Source of the DNA: Reticulitermes speratus
Taxonomy: Eukaryota; Arthropoda; Insecta; Blattodea; Rhinotermitidae
Direction of reading: 5' to 3'
Length of the DNA stretch: 64,000 nucleotides
Assembly: GCA_021186555.1 (NCBI GenBank)
Contig: JAJKFL010000039.1
Span: forward strand, 42,196,097 to 42,260,096
In this document: positions 12,301 to 21,180 of the stretch, in pieces
Layout of the letters: the number at the start of each line of letters is the position of its first letter
How positions within the stretch are numbered: the stretch's first letter is position 1
Translations under genes and position numbers: made by a program
The notes under the pieces: model-generated
Databases searched by the model: none
What the model was told of the DNA's origin: nothing
Seen by the model: only the letters and a program-made list of their open reading frames with translations

Positions 12301-12728
12301 CATCAGGCATAATGTTTTTTTCTAGTATTTTTCACTAATATTATTTTATTTTTCCCTTTGTATAACTTTTGGTCCATGTACTCATTTTAGTTAAATTGGT
12401 GATCAGAACAATTTTGTAAAGTTTTCCTTGTACACAGTAAATACTGTAAATTGTAATCTTCAATATATAACTTAAAAAAACCCTCGAGTTGACAGAATGA
12501 GAGAAATCACTAGAAAGAACTCCGTCAACGATATCTGGCCAGAACAGAAACTGGGACGTCTTCCGTCTTGCAGGTGACGCCATGAATAAGGTCCTGAACA
12601 CCAACTGGGAGACTGTGTTCAAAGAATTGAAACCGGTGGTCGACGAGGCGATCACCGCCATTCTTACCGACGTCGCAACCAAAGTGTTTGACCGCTTCTC
12701 GTTCTCTGAGCTCTTTCCTGTCGGCTGA
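3199..12728 (+). CDS. Gene A: takeout/JHBP-family secreted carrier protein, 3' four exons (5' end missing)
   Basis: Four exons, 3199-3346, 7979-8112, 10141-10290 and 12574-12728, join in phase (1-2-1-1) into about 195 open codons ending in TGA at 12726. The product matches the takeout / juvenile-hormone-binding-protein superfamily: it begins GIPQLKM, has the LPISGSG turn, the GKEYMKLD strand and the LFNGNKEL motif, and ends in an amphipathic segment with NWETVF and FSFSELFP. Family members are normally about 240-260 residues, so the signal peptide and the cysteine-pair exon (about 55 residues) are missing; they probably lie upstream of base 1, as I found no match in 1-3198. The family is known for secreted carriers of hydrophobic ligands such as juvenile hormone. 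No stop or frameshift is seen in the exons, so the gene looks alive. Its introns are filled with minisatellites, LINE pieces and a mariner. Gene B at 46.8-55.8 kb is a paralogue. The exact family member and ligand cannot be told. Confidence 0.87.
3309..5253. repeat. 65-bp x 30 array made of exon 2 end plus 5' splice site
   Basis: ATAACTGGCATAGC starts at 3309 inside exon 2 and recurs every 65 bp up to 5194, exactly 29 periods and so 30 copies. Each unit is the last 38 nt of exon 2, the donor GTGAGT, an acceptor-like TTCTCTGCAG 17 nt after the exon end, and 10 nt of linker. Units differ by a few substitutions (AAGCGC, AAGCGA, AAGTGA or AGACAA before GTCAC). The first copy is the functional exon end and all others are intronic. 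Confidence 0.95.
5440..7545 (+). mobile_element. RTE-like LINE 3' end with an internal 100-bp array
   Basis: The copy starts GTGTGAAACTTGGTCTGTCA ([12 protein letters not shown]), enters the 100-bp array at 5503, leaves it near 7190 and continues with [40 protein letters not shown] and the usual 3' non-coding end (GAGAAACTGTTAGCTTCTCA...AGTTAGTT) near 7540. It lies in gene A intron 2. Confidence 0.85.
5503..7190 (+). repeat. 100-bp array inside the LINE, about 17 copies
   Basis: GAATAGTGTGCTGAGGGGGA recurs at 100-bp steps. The unit is LINE coding sequence (NSVLRGIFG to HNEELNDLY). Its junction, TGTACTGATCTGAATAG, replaces the normal TGTACTCATCACC continuation and puts stops in each unit. The same junction occurs in the array at 50.8-51.9 kb. 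Confidence 0.93.
7600..7845. repeat. Foldback element with hammerhead-like core
   Basis: The left arm (about 7638-7705, TTTGTCCATCGTCTGGAAAT) is repeated inverted at 7779-7830 (TTTCCGGACGATGGACAAA). It is the same family as 41640-41890. It ends about 130 bp upstream of gene A exon 3. Confidence 0.75.
7695..7729 (-). ncRNA. Hammerhead-ribozyme-like core
   Basis: On the minus strand: CAC (helix I), CTGAGGA, one extra C, GGAA...TTCC as helix II, GAAA, the palindrome ACGT as minimal helix III, cleavage triplet GTC, then GTG pairing with CAC. This fits the type I hammerhead consensus CUGANGA...GAAA with a helix III that would favour dimers, as described for Penelope-like elements. The extra base between A9 and helix II is a weakness. 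Confidence 0.5.
7979..8112 (+). CDS. Gene A exon 3 (takeout/JHBP)
   Basis: This short exon has acceptor CCCACAG and donor GTATGT. It is 134 nt long and encodes [20 protein letters not shown] followed by [19 protein letters not shown], the family's 'ALPxLxIxxxYxxxGxxLxLPIxGxG' segment. It enters in phase 2 and leaves in phase 1, joining exon 2 as ...QV-T-ADL and exon 4 as ...NNY-T-DVT. It has no long flanking open frame and is easily missed. Confidence 0.9.
8935..9720. mobile_element. Foldback mariner-like remnant with nested SINE
   Basis: An arm at 8935-9090 is repeated inverted at about 9545-9720. The right part (9430-9600, plus) still reads as a mariner/SETMAR-type transposase end with [16 protein letters not shown] (third catalytic Asp region). 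The same foldback without SINE stands at 37285-37845. A SINE occupies 9125-9416. Confidence 0.7.
9125..9416 (+). mobile_element. tRNA-derived SINE (family 1) with 15-bp target duplication
   Basis: The head carries a pol III A box (TAGCTCAGTCGGTATAGCG) and B box (GGATCGAATCC). The body (CCGGCCCTGGGGCCCACC, GGGCGTGGAGTTGACCACCC) and the TTTACC-repeat tail follow. AAAGGGACGTTAATC at 9110 and AAAGGGATGTAAATC at 9417 look like a 15-bp target duplication; the 37.5-kb foldback is the empty site. Confidence 0.88.
9690..9950. repeat. Short ACACGTGTGCCAT tandem repeat
   Basis: ACACGTGTGCCAT-type units of about 13-21 bp repeat irregularly, at the end of the mariner-like foldback. The same motif, three to four units, ends the foldback at 37.8 kb. 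It ends about 190 bp upstream of gene A exon 4. Confidence 0.85.
10141..10290 (+). CDS. Gene A exon 4 (takeout/JHBP)
   Basis: The donor is CTCG|GTGAGT. The acceptor is weak (ATTCAAAG, no good pyrimidine tract) and was chosen because it gives 150 nt, the exact length of gene B's 53714-53863 exon, in the required phase 1. It encodes [12 protein letters not shown]..., then [14 protein letters not shown] and [11 protein letters not shown]. It aligns without gaps to gene B over 49 codons, with GKEY opposite GRDY and LFNGNKEL opposite VFNNNRIL. Confidence 0.85.
10385..10961 (+). mobile_element. Jockey-like LINE ORF2 C-terminal fragment
   Basis: Conceptual translation gives [35 protein letters not shown], then [29 protein letters not shown] and [15 protein letters not shown], the end of a jockey-clade ORF2. 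It contains at least one frameshift or stop. It is interrupted at 10962 by the mariner and its 3' untranslated end resumes at 12280-12480. Confidence 0.75.
10962..12279 (+). mobile_element. Full-length mariner element, inactive
   Basis: The ends are perfect inverted repeats of about 31 bp beginning TACGAGGTGTGGTAGAAAAG. A TA duplication stands at 10960-10961 and 12280-12281, and the total of 1318 bp is typical of mariner. It encloses a transposase reading frame with an AATAAA at 12223. It is nested in the jockey-like LINE in gene A's last intron. Confidence 0.95.
11155..12218 (+). pseudogene. Mariner transposase pseudogene (DD34D type)
   Basis: Starting at ATG 11155 ([10 protein letters not shown]), the frame covers about 355 codons, the usual mariner length. 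Landmarks are the N-terminal HTH region, the [15 protein letters not shown] linker, VITGDESWI (first Asp), LHHDNAPCH (second Asp) and [11 protein letters not shown], where the last Asp lies 34 residues after the second (DD34D). It is broken by TAA at 11308 (codon 52, where the family usually has Glu), a lost base near 11774, a lost T in the run 11821-11825, and an extra C near 12027-12030. It ends with TAA at 12216. It is not functional as it stands. Confidence 0.93.
12280..12480 (+). mobile_element. Jockey-like LINE 3' end downstream of mariner
   Basis: The sequence resumes the LINE after the mariner TA duplication (stop, CCAGCTCACCATCAGGCATA, AT-rich 3' untranslated region) and ends in a short A-run near 12480, about 95 bp before the gene A terminal exon. 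Confidence 0.6.
12574..12728 (+). CDS. Gene A terminal exon (takeout/JHBP) with stop
   Basis: The acceptor is TCTTGCAG. The codon split with exon 4 restores Gly (LG-DAMNKV). The exon encodes the C-terminal amphipathic region with [13 protein letters not shown] and ends [13 protein letters not shown] at 12726-12728. No AATAAA lies close downstream; a 30-bp minisatellite begins about 120 bp after the stop. Confidence 0.9.
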
Positions 12729-12849
12729 GTGAGGTGTGACAGGGTGAGTGAACACTGTCTTGTGCTTTCTGACATACCGGTAGACTATACATGGCCATGT
12801 TAGCGTAATGTCCAGGGGCTAACTAACGGCGTCTCTAGCTATGCAGTCC

Positions 12850-13301
12850 TGAGTAACACTTCAATCGATATGTTTGTATACAGTAACACTTCAATCGATA
12901 TGTTTGTATACAGTAACACTTCAATCGATATGTTTGTATAGGGTAACACTTCAATCGATACGTTTGTATACATAACACTTCAATCGATATGTTTGTATAC
13001 AGTAACACTTCAATCGATATGTTTGTATACAGTAACACTTCAATCGATATGTTTGTATACAGTAACACTTCAATCGATATGTTTGTATACAGTAACACTT
13101 CAATCGATATGTTTGTATGCAGTAACACTTCAATCGATATGTTTGTATACAGTAACACTTCAATCGATATGTTTGTATACAGTAACACTTCAATCGATAT
13201 GTTTGTATACAGTAACACTTCAATCGATATGTTTGTATGCAGTAACACTTCAATCGATATGTTTGTATACAGTAACATTTCAATCGATATGTTTGTATAC
13301 A
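12850..13301. repeat. 30-bp minisatellite, 15 copies
   Basis: CAGTAACACTTCAATCGATA plus TGTTTGTATA repeats every 30 bp; one unit lacks a base. Because 30 is divisible by three, it gives long meaningless open frames on both strands. It starts about 120 bp after gene A's stop, so it may be in the transcript's 3' end. Confidence 0.95.
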
Positions 13302-13794
13302 GCCCACACCTTAATGGGTAAAGAGGGAAACAGTTTGACACCTTTATATCAAAGTAAGCAGTGAGCGTTAGTGACGTCATACATTTCAATTGTTAGCGAA
13401 TTCAAACAGATATCACAGTTTTCCTAAGAAGTGACACATACCATTTCATTTTAGGATCACAGGTCATTTGAACACAAGCATACTATAACATCATAATTTC
13501 GCTCTATATTTGATTCACGCCATGAAATTCGAACTTCCCTTAGCTTCACTTTATCGACAAAGTACGGATATGCAGTACCGACTGAGGTACAGACATTGAA
13601 TTAGCACACTTCATAACGACAAAGATTACCACCTACCGTGACTGTCAAACACACTTCCTCACAAACCAAGGGCGACACTTAAAGCAGGCAGCCTTGCGCA
13701 GTCCCAATATTCCTTAAACTACATCTCTTATTAGGCGACACTTCGGTCCTCCAGGGAACACTTTGAAACATTACAGCTGCTGCGGGAAAATAAA
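13302..13794. other. No feature seen between two arrays
   Basis: Ordinary AT-rich sequence separates the 30-bp and the 52-bp arrays. I see no exon, repeat or element end. Confidence 0.6.
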
Positions 13795-16430
13795 TATCTG
13801 TCCACCCCTGGCCTATAACAATACAGTGCCAAGTGTGAGATGTAAATAACTGTCCACCCCTGGCCTATAACGATACAGTTCCAAGTGTGATATGTAAATA
13901 TCTGTCCACCCTTGGCCTATAACAATAGAGTGCCAAGTGTGAGATGTAAATATCTGTCCACCCCTGGCCTATAACGATACAGTGCCAAGTGTGAGATGTA
14001 AATATCTGTCCACCCCTGGCCTATAAAGATACAGTGCCAAGTGTGAGATGTAAATAACTGTCCATCCCTGGCCTATAACGATACAGTGCCAAGTGTGAGA
14101 TGTAAATAACTGTCCACCCCTGGCCTATAACGATACAGTGCCAAGTGTGAGATGTAAATATCTGTCCACCCCTGGCCTATAAAGATACAAAGCCTAGTGT
14201 GACATATAGATAACTGTCCACTCCTGGCCTATAAAGATACAAAGCCTAACGTGAGATATGTAAATATCTGTCCACCCCTGGCCTATAGCAATACAGTTCC
14301 AAGTGTGAGATGTAAATAACTATCCACCCCTGGCTTATAACAATACAGTTGCTAAGTGTGAGATGTAAATATCTGTCCACCCCTAGCCTATAACGATACA
14401 GTTGCTAAGTGTGAGATATAAATATCTGTCCACCCTTGGCCTATAACAATACAGTGCCAAGTGTGAGATGTAAATAACTGTCCACCCCTGTCCTATAACG
14501 ATACAGTTCCAAGTGTGAGATGTAAATAACTGTCCACCCTGGCCTATAACAATACAGTGCCAAGTGTGAGATGTAAATAACTGTCCACCCTGACCTATAA
14601 CAATACAGTTCCAAGTGTGAGATGTAAATATCTGTCTACCCCTGCTTATAACGATACAGTGCCAAGTATGAGATCTAAATATCTGTCCACCCCTGGCCTA
14701 TAAAGATACAAAGCCTAGTGTGACATATAGATAACTGTCCACCCCTGGCCTATAAAGATACAAAGCCTAACGTGAGATATGTACATATCTGTCCACCCCT
14801 GGCCTATAGCGATACAGTTCCAAGTGTGAGATGTAAATAAACTGTCCACCCCTGGCCTATAACAATACAGTGCCAAGTGTGAGATGTAAATATCTGTCTA
14901 CCCCTGCTTATAACGATACAGTGCCAAGTGTGAGATGTAAATATCTGTCCACTCCTGGCCTATAACAATACAGTGACAAGTGTGAGATGCAAATGTCTGT
15001 CCACCCCTGCTTATAACGATACAGTGCCAAGTGTGAGATGTAAATATCTGTCACCCCTGGCCTATAACAATACAGTGACAAGTGTGAGATGTAAATGTCT
15101 GTCCACCCCTGCTTATAACGATACAGTGCCAAGTGTGAGATGTAAATAACTGTCCACCCCTGGCCTATAACGATACAGTGCCAAGTTTGAGATGTAAATA
15201 TCTGTCCACCCGTGGCCTATAAAGATACAAAGCCTAACGTAAGATATGTACATATCTGTCCACCCCTGGCCTATAACGATACAGTTCCAAGTGTGAGATG
15301 TAAATAACTGTCCACCCCTGGCCTATAAAGATACAAAGCCTAACGTGAGATATGTACATATCTGTCCACCCCTGGCCTATAAAGATACAAAGCCTAACGT
15401 CAGATATGTACATATCTGTCCACCTCTGGCCTATAAAGATACAAAGCCTAACGTGAGATATGTACATATCTGTCCACCCCTGGCCTATAAAGATACAAAG
15501 CCTAACGTGAGATATGTACATATCTGTCCACCCCTGGCCTATACAGATACAAAGCCTAACGTGAGATATGTACATATCTGTCCACCCCTGGCCTATAAAG
15601 ATACAAAGCCTAACGTGAGATATGTACATATCTGTCCACCCCTGGCCTATACAGATACAAAGCCTAACGTGAGATATGTACATATCTGTCCACCCCTGGC
15701 CTATACAGATACAAAGCCTAACGTGAGATATGTACATATCTGTCCACCCTGGCCTATACAGATACAAAGCCTAACGTGAGATATGTACATATCTGTCCAC
15801 CCCTGGCCTATACAGATACAAAGCCTAACGTGAGATATGTACATATCTGTCACACCCTGGCCTATAAAGATACAAAGCCTAACGTGAGATATGTACATAT
15901 CTGTCCACCCCTGGCCTATACAGATACAAAGCCTAACGTGAGATATGTACATATCTGTCCACCCCTGGCCTATAAGATACAAAGCCTAACGTGAGATATG
16001 TACATATCTGTCCACCCCTGGCCTATACAGATACAAAGCCTAACGTGAGATATGTACATATCTGTCCACCCCTGGCCTATAAGATACAAAGCCTAACGTG
16101 AGATATGTACATATCTGTCCACCCCTGGCCTATACAGATACAAAGCCTAACGTGAGATATGTACATATCTGTCCACCCCTGGCCTATACAGATACAAAGC
16201 CTAACCTGAGATATGTACATATCTGTCCACCCCTGGCCTATACAGATACAAAGCCTAACGTGAGATATGTACATATCTGTCCACCCCTGGCCTATACAGA
16301 TACAAAGCCTAACGTGAGATATGTACATATCTGTCCACCCCTGGCCTATAAAGATACAAAGCCTAACGTGAGATATGTACATATCTGTCCACCCCTGGCC
16401 TATAGCGATACAGTTCCAAGTGTGAGATAT
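13795..16430. repeat. 52/54-bp minisatellite, about 50 copies
   Basis: TCTGTCCACCCCTGGCCTAT heads every unit. The proximal half uses a 52-bp form (...GTGCCAAGTGTGAGATGTAA) and the distal half, from about 15200, a 54-bp form (...AAAGCCTAACGTGAGATATG). Forms mix at 14170-14280 and 14700-14800. The 18-residue periodic frames are by-products of the 54-bp length. Confidence 0.95.
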
Positions 16431-17116
16431 AAATATGTTTCATCTCCTTCTTTTACAGGATGCTAGTAACACAAAAACGAAGTCAGTATCATGTCCGTGT
16501 TGTTGCTAGTGTGCTGACAAACGTGAAATTAATATCGCAGTGAGAAATTACGACTTCGGTGTGTAGAACATTTTACTGCGGAGGTTAGGACAAATGACAC
16601 AGGATCCTGCGACACACAGACTGCTCTCCAGAGATGTTTGTTTATGGATGCTGTTTACAGTGACCGATAACTGCAGTAACTGACATTTTGCTATTCAACA
16701 GCAATTCACAGATCTACACACAGTGTGATTATGTAAACAGCAGAACGTGCAACGTCAGATAAGTCATTTAGATGGGTTTTAGTAGCTAGTGAAACTAATA
16801 CATGGACAGTGTACAATATTAAAATGATAATATTATAAGCTAAAAGTACTTTTCCATTTAGTGTTCCCCGATTTCTTAAGAGCATTGCTTTCTTCGAAGG
16901 TTCCCAGGCATCGCCCTTTTGTCCTTCTGGTAAGTGCAATGTGTGGATAAAGGTGAGTGGAGCATTGGTCACAGTAAACAGACAGACGGACACGTAAGAA
17001 GTTTCTTTTTTTGTAGTGACTGACGTCACGAAATGTTCTAATTTATTTAACGTAATTGAACAACATGCATTACTGTCCTCTAGGATATGACGCGTGTAGT
17101 CTGATAAACATGTAGC

Positions 17117-17152
17117 GACGTTTCAGACGAACCTGCTACTTCCATCATCAGG
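17117..17152 (-). ncRNA. Degraded hammerhead-like core
   Basis: The minus strand has CTGATGATGG and GAAACGTCG at the expected distance, but helix II is poor. A similar decayed copy is at 1073-1108 (minus), with TTGAAGATGG...CCTCTGAAACGTCG. Confidence 0.3.
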
Positions 17153-17454
17153 GTAGGTAAAATCCTTTCATCCAACAACAATGGCACTGCCGCCAGAAAT
17201 TCACATCAACTTATAAACCTACTGGAAGAGGAATAAAGGCCGTCCAGGAAATAAATGGAATAGCAAATAATTCTCGGATAGCAGTATTGGAAGAGTATTA
17301 TAGTATGGCGAGCATAAGAAAGAGTTTCGGAAACTGAATTTGTTTCCATGTTCAGGTGAAAAGTTGGGGAAGCATTTGCTCAAGTGAAACCCTTAGAAAA
17401 AGCTCACGTCAAGCACTGAACATGGAACCAGCGACTATAATTATCTCTGATCAA

Positions 17455-17489
17455 ATGAGGATGGAAGCAGATGGAGTTACCGAAACGTC
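17455..17489 (+). ncRNA. Degraded hammerhead-like core
   Basis: ATGAGGATGGAAGC...TTACCGAAACGTCGTG is the same family as the cores at 7.7 and 41.7 kb, with C3 replaced by A. A decayed inverted partner lies at 17322-17357. Confidence 0.35.
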
Positions 17490-17534
17490 GTGTTGTGTTC
17501 AGGACGGTAGGCGATGGGCAGGTTTGTAGGAATC

Positions 17535-17640
17535 CCTTGAGAAGCGAACAGGTCCTCAGCTAGACAAGTAATGGCAGTGCAAACGTCAATAAAACGGAAT
17601 GTTCGTCACCGTGTTCACAACAGCTCGACATAAAATCGTA
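17535..17640 (-). mobile_element. Degraded RTE-like LINE 3' tail
   Basis: CTTGAGAAGCGAACAGGTCC and CGTGTTCACAACAGC match the minus-strand 3' end of the RTE-like family seen cleanly at 36480-36580. Confidence 0.45.
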
Positions 17641-18370
17641 TGCTGAATCAGATTAATCTCAAAAACAGCCTCACATCAGTTATCTTCACTTGCTTTAGCA
17701 AAAAAAAGACTACAATTAACGACTATCAGCTTATCCGTCTTTCTGCCCGCAAGGATTAAATCTGTTTGCCACCGGAATCATTTTCGTGACATTTTCTATT
17801 TCGGACTTTTTTTTACGAAAATTTTCCGGTAAGTTCTGATTTTGGTTAAAGTATACGAAAACCTACTTTCATTTTGATGTCTGGCCTTTATTGGCTATTT
17901 GTAATTGAGACTGGCGGTGTTCTCTGTGAGACGGGAACTGAGACTGAAAAAAAAACACTTGAGCATCGAACACTGAGCATGATGCGATGTAAACGTAAAC
18001 GTCGCGATATCAGCATTCAAGAGATATCGATTTTAAGTCTTCAAACTTAAGATATTTAAAAAAACCAATCGATTGTAAATTTTATGCTATTATACGGAAA
18101 AATATTAGCGTGTGTAAAAATCCTCGGTGATTGAAAATGTTTAATGAATTATCCGTCTATGATCAACAACACAGCTTAGGCGGCACAAGTGTTAAGATCT
18201 GCGGATATTTCCTAACTTGTTAACAAATATTACAGCCTTTCTATCCGTCAGAAATTCCCTCTACTTTGTGTAATCCGAACGTTAATTGCTGTTAATTAAT
18301 TACACAAGACACAACAGCACGGTCAACAACACAGCACAAGCACACGATCAAATACGATCGCACAACTAAT

Positions 18371-18450
18371 ACAGAGCATACACAAAAGAATGGTGCGGCT
18401 TTAATAGTGCTCACTATTAAAACCGCACCATTCGTTTGTGTATGCCCTGT
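18371..18450. repeat. 80-bp palindrome family, copy 1
   Basis: The two ~38-bp arms (CATACACAAAAGAATGGTGC and its complement) enclose AATAGTGCTCACTATT. One arm has a mismatch. The other copies are at 42323 and 57253. Confidence 0.9.
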
Positions 18451-18619
18451 ATACATAGCGAGCTGTAGAACAAATCTTAATAACTTTTAGTATTTTATAC
18501 TACGACTGTCTTCAAATCAAATTCTTAATGATTCGTTTTTAATAACATCACAGAAGATGAACTGACCACTACGAACAAGAAGATAGGTGATGTTCAGTGA
18601 TAGTGACTTACAAAAATTA

Positions 18620-19187
18620 TACAGGGTGTTTCATAACTCCCTCCGGGATTTCGGAGGTCTGTAGCTCAGGAGCCAAATCACACACGGGGGATGAGAATAT
18701 GTCAGTGAAAAGAGTACATGTCCAAGTTTCGAACGTACCGTACAAATGTTCAATATGTCCCCCTTTGGTGACTCGACAGACGTACAGACTCGTACGAGGT
18801 CCACATTCCCAGGCGATGGTCCCGGTCTACCTGTTCGTTTTGCGACACACAAACAGCCAATTTCCTCGAATTTTCTATACCAGCCTCTTACTGTTTTGTC
18901 CGTTGGTGGTTCTGTACGATACTTGGTTCGAAAACCACGTTGCACTGTTACAATTGACTGGATATTAGCAAATTGCAGGACACAAAAAGCTTTCTATTCA
19001 CCTGAAAACGCCATGTTTGCACACCACTGCCTCCTAGCGGAGAAACGGGTAACTACGCCATCGTATCTGTCACGAAAAAACTTTTACATTTTCTCTATCC
19101 GTTGGCATGCTTTTATCTCTTATATGTGGGTTTGCTACTGCATGGCCAAGCCTCTAAATCCCGGATGGACTTATGAAACACGCTGTA
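18620..19187 (-). mobile_element. Internally deleted Tc1-like transposon
   Basis: The ends TACAGGGTGTTTCATAA and its complement at 19187 form imperfect inverted repeats of about 40 bp, flanked by TA. The minus strand keeps the transposase N-terminal HTH: AFCVLQFANIQS (near 19000) and FRTKYRTEPPTDKTVRGWYR, FEEIGCLCVAKRTGRPGPSP. It then jumps to the C-terminal end (KGDILNI). The middle with the catalytic residues is missing, so at 568 bp it is non-autonomous. Confidence 0.85.
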
Positions 19188-19240
19188 TATTGTGAAAGAG
19201 AACTGGATGCATTGAGCATTGTGAACTCTCGACGGCACCC

Positions 19241-19275
19241 CTGATGATGGCACAGAAAGTGCCGAAACATGTGTA
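19241..19275 (+). ncRNA. Hammerhead-ribozyme-like core
   Basis: CCC (helix I), CTGATGA, T, GGCAC-AGAAA-GTGCC (helix II, five pairs), GAAA, then CATGTG forming a minimal helix III, cleavage triplet GTA, and GGG pairing with CCC. This is among the best matches to the consensus in the window. Confidence 0.55.
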
Positions 19276-19795
19276 GGGATAGAAAACACTAAAACAGTGT
19301 AGTGCATTTGTTAAAATGAAATAATTAATTAATGAAACGCACGATATATATATAACATAATGTTCGTTAGTTGCTGTGTTTTCAAGACTCCCTCATTAGA
19401 CTACAACCTGAGCCAGATTAATCCAGCCCTAACCATCCTGGCAGTAGACCATAACCAGTTACACCCAGTTCATGCATCAGATCAACACAAGACACTTGAG
19501 ACGTCTCTGTCAAGCCGTCGGTGCAAAATTTCACCAGGGCCCAGTTCAGTGCAAGAAGGACAGAAACAGCCTTGACTTCGTAACCGAGTGACAGAAGACT
19601 TTTGTAGTGTCCAGCGGTGAAAGTTGGCGTTTCTCTGCACTTTCTGCAACACACAGAACTGCAAACGGTCGTGACGCCATTCAGACTGCGACACAGTTTC
19701 GCTATTCAAGTAATTTTACCGTTCAACAGCCTTCCCAATCAGTTACTCACTGCTCGCTCTATAATACCAACGCTACCAAAATGAGCTATTGACAT

Positions 19796-20720
19796 CCATT
19801 CATTCATTCTGCAGTCTGTCTTACGACAAGTCCGTAGCCTCTTCATTCTGCAGTCTGTCTTACGACAGGTCCGTAGCCTCTTCATTCTGCAGTCTGTCTT
19901 ACGACAGGTCCGTAGCCTCTTCATTCTGTAGTCTGTCTTACGACCGGTCCGTAGCCTCTTCATTCTGCAGTCTGTCTTACGACAAGTCCGTAGCCTCTTC
20001 ATTCTGTAGTCTGTCTTACGACAAGTCCGTAGCCTCTTCATACTACAGTCTGTCTTACGACAGGTCCGTAGCCTCTTCATTCTGCAGTCTGTCTTACGAC
20101 AGGTCCGTAGCCTCTTCATTCTGCAGTCTGTCTTACGACAGGTCCGTAGCCTCTTCATTCTGCAGTCTGTCTTACGACAGGTCCGTAGCCTCTTCATTCT
20201 GTAGTCTGTCTTACGACAGGTCCGTAGCCTCTTCATTCTGCAGTGTGTCTTACGACAGGTCCGTAGCCTCTTCATTCTGCAGTCTGTCTTACGACAGGTC
20301 CGTAGCCTCTTCCTTCTGCAGTCTGTCTTACGACAGGTCCGTAGCCTCTTCCAAAGCGACTTCTCCACAGGGTGCGATCTAGTGCTTCCTCTTTCAATTT
20401 CCAGTATCTTCTCTTTTACTTAAGGTCATCCAGTAGCTGCTTACGTCTTCTCCCTCGTCTTCCCGTCATTTCTATCCTTCCCTCTAACTTTCCTTCAATC
20501 ACGTGTTTCAGAAGGCAGTTTCTACGCAAGATGTGACCAATCCAGTTAGCCTTCCTTCTTTTTATTGTATGTACGATATTCCTCTCCTCCTCCACTCTAT
20601 GTAATACTTCTTCATTTCTCACACGATCGGTCCAACTGATCTTCTCAATTCTTCTCCAGCACCACATTTCAAAACTTTCCAAATACTTCTGATCTACTTT
20701 CCGCAGAAGCTACTGACAGC
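19796..20720 (-). mobile_element. LINE 3' end (second family) with 39-bp repeats at the stop
   Basis: The minus strand encodes MESFEMWCWRRIEKISWTDR, EEERNIVHTIKRRKANWIGH, EGRIEMTGRRGRRRKQLLDD and GRGYGPVVRQ before the stop, a LINE ORF C-terminus. It is 5' truncated near 20720. The plus-strand CATTCATTCATTC is the complementary (TGAA)n tail. Confidence 0.85.
19804..20351. repeat. 39-bp array at LINE 3' end, 14 copies
   Basis: The unit TCTTCATTCTGCAGTCTGTC plus TTACGACAGGTCCGTAGCC, read on the minus strand, is the last codons, stop region and tail start of the LINE. The sister LINE at 62 kb has four copies of the same unit. Confidence 0.95.
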
Positions 20721-21180
20721 GTCCATAAATATATATCACACACAGTTATTACGTTCCTATAAAAGCAGCGCACATTTGGAGAAGGCAACAACGATATTTC
20801 TCTCAGGATTGGCCTAGTGCAGGTCGAAACATGTCGGAATAACTTATTACTGGAAAGTACTTACAGTGTGCGAATGGTAAGTACTGCTCAGTATTTTGGC
20901 ACACCACCGCAAAAAACGGCCTGCCACAGGACAGAAAGTGGGCCCTCAGAGTGTGTTCTCCTCCCCAGCAGCAGAAACTGTGTTTAATTATTGCAGCAAG
21001 CTGGACACTGAGTATTGGTCAACACCTGAATGTGGTGTCCTTCACACCAATAGCGTGCAGAAGATTGGCAAATGCAGACAATCCACTGTCACGTAGCAGC
21101 AGCAATATGATGTATTAGCAATTACATACCGACAGCACACTGCACAGACAGGGAAGAAAGGACCAACCCTGTAAAACCCA
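20720..21180. other. No gene; one decayed hammerhead-like half
   Basis: GGCCTAGTGCAGGTCGAAAC followed by ATGTCGG at about 20811 resembles the end motif of the Penelope-like repeats but lacks the CTGANGA box. Confidence 0.5.

Larger units (their letters stand above)
16431..18370. other. Mostly unrecognised intergenic sequence
   Basis: Apart from the hammerhead-like remnants at 17.1-17.5 kb and the LINE tail at 17535, I see no coding exon or element. Short frames (e.g. 16706-17029 minus) have no family signature. Confidence 0.55.

Noticed and set aside
12850-13301. CRISPR-like array
   Set aside because: Units are contiguous with no spacers, and the genome is eukaryotic.
12835-13389. Long overlapping frames on both strands over the 30-bp array
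   Set aside because: The unit length is divisible by three, so both strands stay open by arithmetic. The peptides are pure 10-residue repeats with no family signature.
15234-16466. 18-residue repeat 'proteins' (RYVHICPPLAYTDTKPNV and its antisense)
   Set aside because: They are a by-product of the 54-bp minisatellite; there is no start context, no flanking coding sequence and no conservation between the 52-bp and 54-bp parts.
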